Made by a program: the position numbers and the translations under genes. Under the pieces are notes generated by a model, which had not been told where the DNA came from, did not search any database, and worked only from the letters and a program-made list of their open reading frames with translations. Positions 40,056-40,811 of a stretch of 40,811 bases of DNA are shown piece by piece. How positions within the stretch are numbered: position 1 is the stretch's first letter; the number at the start of each line of letters is the position of its first letter. This stretch comes from a virus, in the IMG/VR virus record IMGVR_UViG_3300007541_000047, positions 1 to 40,811 of that record. One strand, given 5' to 3'.

Positions 40056-40811
40056 ATTGATACATACCCACAAGTTCCCGGATACAAGAGTTTATAGTTA
40101 CGGTTCCAGTCTGCTACCCACTTTGGGTTACCTTCATCTAACACAGGATAGCCACTGTCCACATAAGGCATAAGATAGCAGTTCCGGTACCAATAGTCAT
40201 CACTTGGCTTCTCTAGCCTAAACCTAGCATGTGCATCTTTGTCAAGGGACTCAGCACGAGGTAGGTCATCAAGGCAGTCAGTTAATTGGTCAAGTGCAGT
40301 CTTCGATGTGGCATACTTGGGGAAATGTACATTATATTTAGAAAGAATGATAGCCCTACATGCTAGTTGTCCTTGTTTGTTTTCACCCCAAAGAATCTCA
40401 AAGTCACCTGATCCATAGGCATAAGCTGGGTGATGCTTAAGTCTGTTGTATTTCTTTTGCATACAAGAATTAGCCAGTGACTTGTTCCAGATTGTTGTCA
40501 TGAAGTTACCACGCTTGGTGCTCTTTGACATACGATACACTTGAGAGAAGGCATCAGGGTCTTTGCTGCGATGGAAGGTAAGTTCCTCTGGGCCAAACTC
40601 GTCTTTGTACAAATCAACAAGAGTCTCTACACCCATATCAGGGAAGTTGTTAAATATTTTCCTAAAGGCTTTCCCCGGCGTCATGGGTACACGTTTGTTT
40701 GCGTGGTTAATGTAGACCATAAGTTCTTTAGCATGGTTATTTGGTGCAAACTCTTCGATCTGTTGTGAGTACTCTGGGAGAAAACCCTTAAGCCAGTCAG
40801 ACAGACGTGAG
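40052..40811 (-). CDS. Hypothetical protein, N-terminus cut by window edge
   Basis: The frame is open to the right edge; the 30 residues upstream of the internal ATG at 40720 (LSDWLKGFLPEYSQQIEEFA and onward) read like real protein, so the gene extends beyond the window. The visible 252 residues have MSKSTKRGNFMTTIWNKSLA, FEILWGENKQGQLACRAIIL and a Trp-Tyr-rich end DYWYRNCYLMPYVDSGY. No catalytic motif is recognised. It overlaps the next gene by four bases. It belongs to the early leftward block ahead of the replication genes. Confidence 0.7.
   Translation of the reverse strand, partial: SRLSDWLKGFLPEYSQQIEEFAPNNHAKELMVYINHANKRVPMTPGKAFRKIFNNFPDMGVETLVDLYKDEFGPEELTFHRSKDPDAFSQVYRMSKSTKRGNFMTTIWNKSLANSCMQKKYNRLKHHPAYAYGSGDFEILWGENKQGQLACRAIILSKYNVHFPKYATSKTALDQLTDCLDDLPRAESLDKDAHARFRLEKPSDDYWYRNCYLMPYVDSGYPVLDEGNPKWVADWNRNYKLLYPGTCGYVSI

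Noticed and set aside
1-40811. Circular closure of the genome by joining the window ends
   Set aside because: Reading the right-edge gene across onto position 1 hits a stop within a few codons and the left-edge gene lacks its start, so sequence is missing between the ends.

Overview
The window looks like most of the genome of a lytic marine podovirus. The evidence is a short-tail virion module: a portal of about 700 residues, scaffold, capsid, a paired adaptor and nozzle, three large internal or ejection-type proteins and a SleB-type cell-wall hydrolase. It is combined with a T7-like replisome (primase-helicase, family A polymerase, gp2.5-like SSB) and a marine-phage metabolic set (PhoH, a class II cobalamin-dependent ribonucleotide reductase, glutaredoxin, MazG-like pyrophosphohydrolase, metallophosphoesterase). 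The closest known group by gene content is probably the SIO1/cobavirus-like or HMO-2011-like podoviruses of marine Alphaproteobacteria. That placement is inferred from gene content and needs a database search. I see no integrase, repressor or tRNA gene, and no phage RNA polymerase inside the window.

Layout: positions 1 to 28408 are read rightward. A truncated tail-fibre end comes first, then small basic and hypothetical proteins (181-2399), small terminase candidate, HTH-like protein and TerL (2402-4626), portal (4635-6737), a 1217-residue virion protein with a polyvalent-type domain (6918-10571), scaffold (10631-11500), a 250-base structured leader, major capsid protein and decoration-like protein (11752-13340), tail adaptor and nozzle (13395-15642), tail fibre with a predicted seven-bladed propeller (15654-18017), and an ejection module (18260-28408). 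A hairpin at 28413-28438 separates this from the leftward half (28449-40811). The leftward half reads, from its upstream end: unknown genes, primase-helicase, DNA polymerase, SSB, Cas4-like nuclease, resolvase-like nuclease, metallophosphoesterase, MazG-like protein, ribonucleotide reductase, DUF1289 protein, glutaredoxin, PhoH, DUF3310 and small proteins. Genes at both ends are cut by the window edges. Genes are tightly packed, with many ATGA or TAATG overlaps, and no gene-free stretch exceeds 300 bases.

How it works together: the leftward half makes deoxynucleotides (reductase plus glutaredoxin, with MazG-like clean-up), copies the DNA (primase-helicase, polymerase with Tyr at the 762-equivalent position, SSB) and handles ends and branches (two PD-(D/E)XK nucleases). 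The rightward half packages the DNA and builds the particle. Host-type sigma-70 promoter sequences stand before the capsid gene and before SSB, which fits use of host RNA polymerase.

The most interesting signals are these: TerL has no ATG start and may be joined to the preceding HTH-like ORF by a +1 frameshift at TCC TGA T; an exact 22-residue repeat runs about 21 times in an ejection protein; the capsid gene has a multi-hairpin leader; the SSB ribosome-binding site sits in the loop of a possible hairpin; and a GGxV peptide tag recurs across several left-half proteins.
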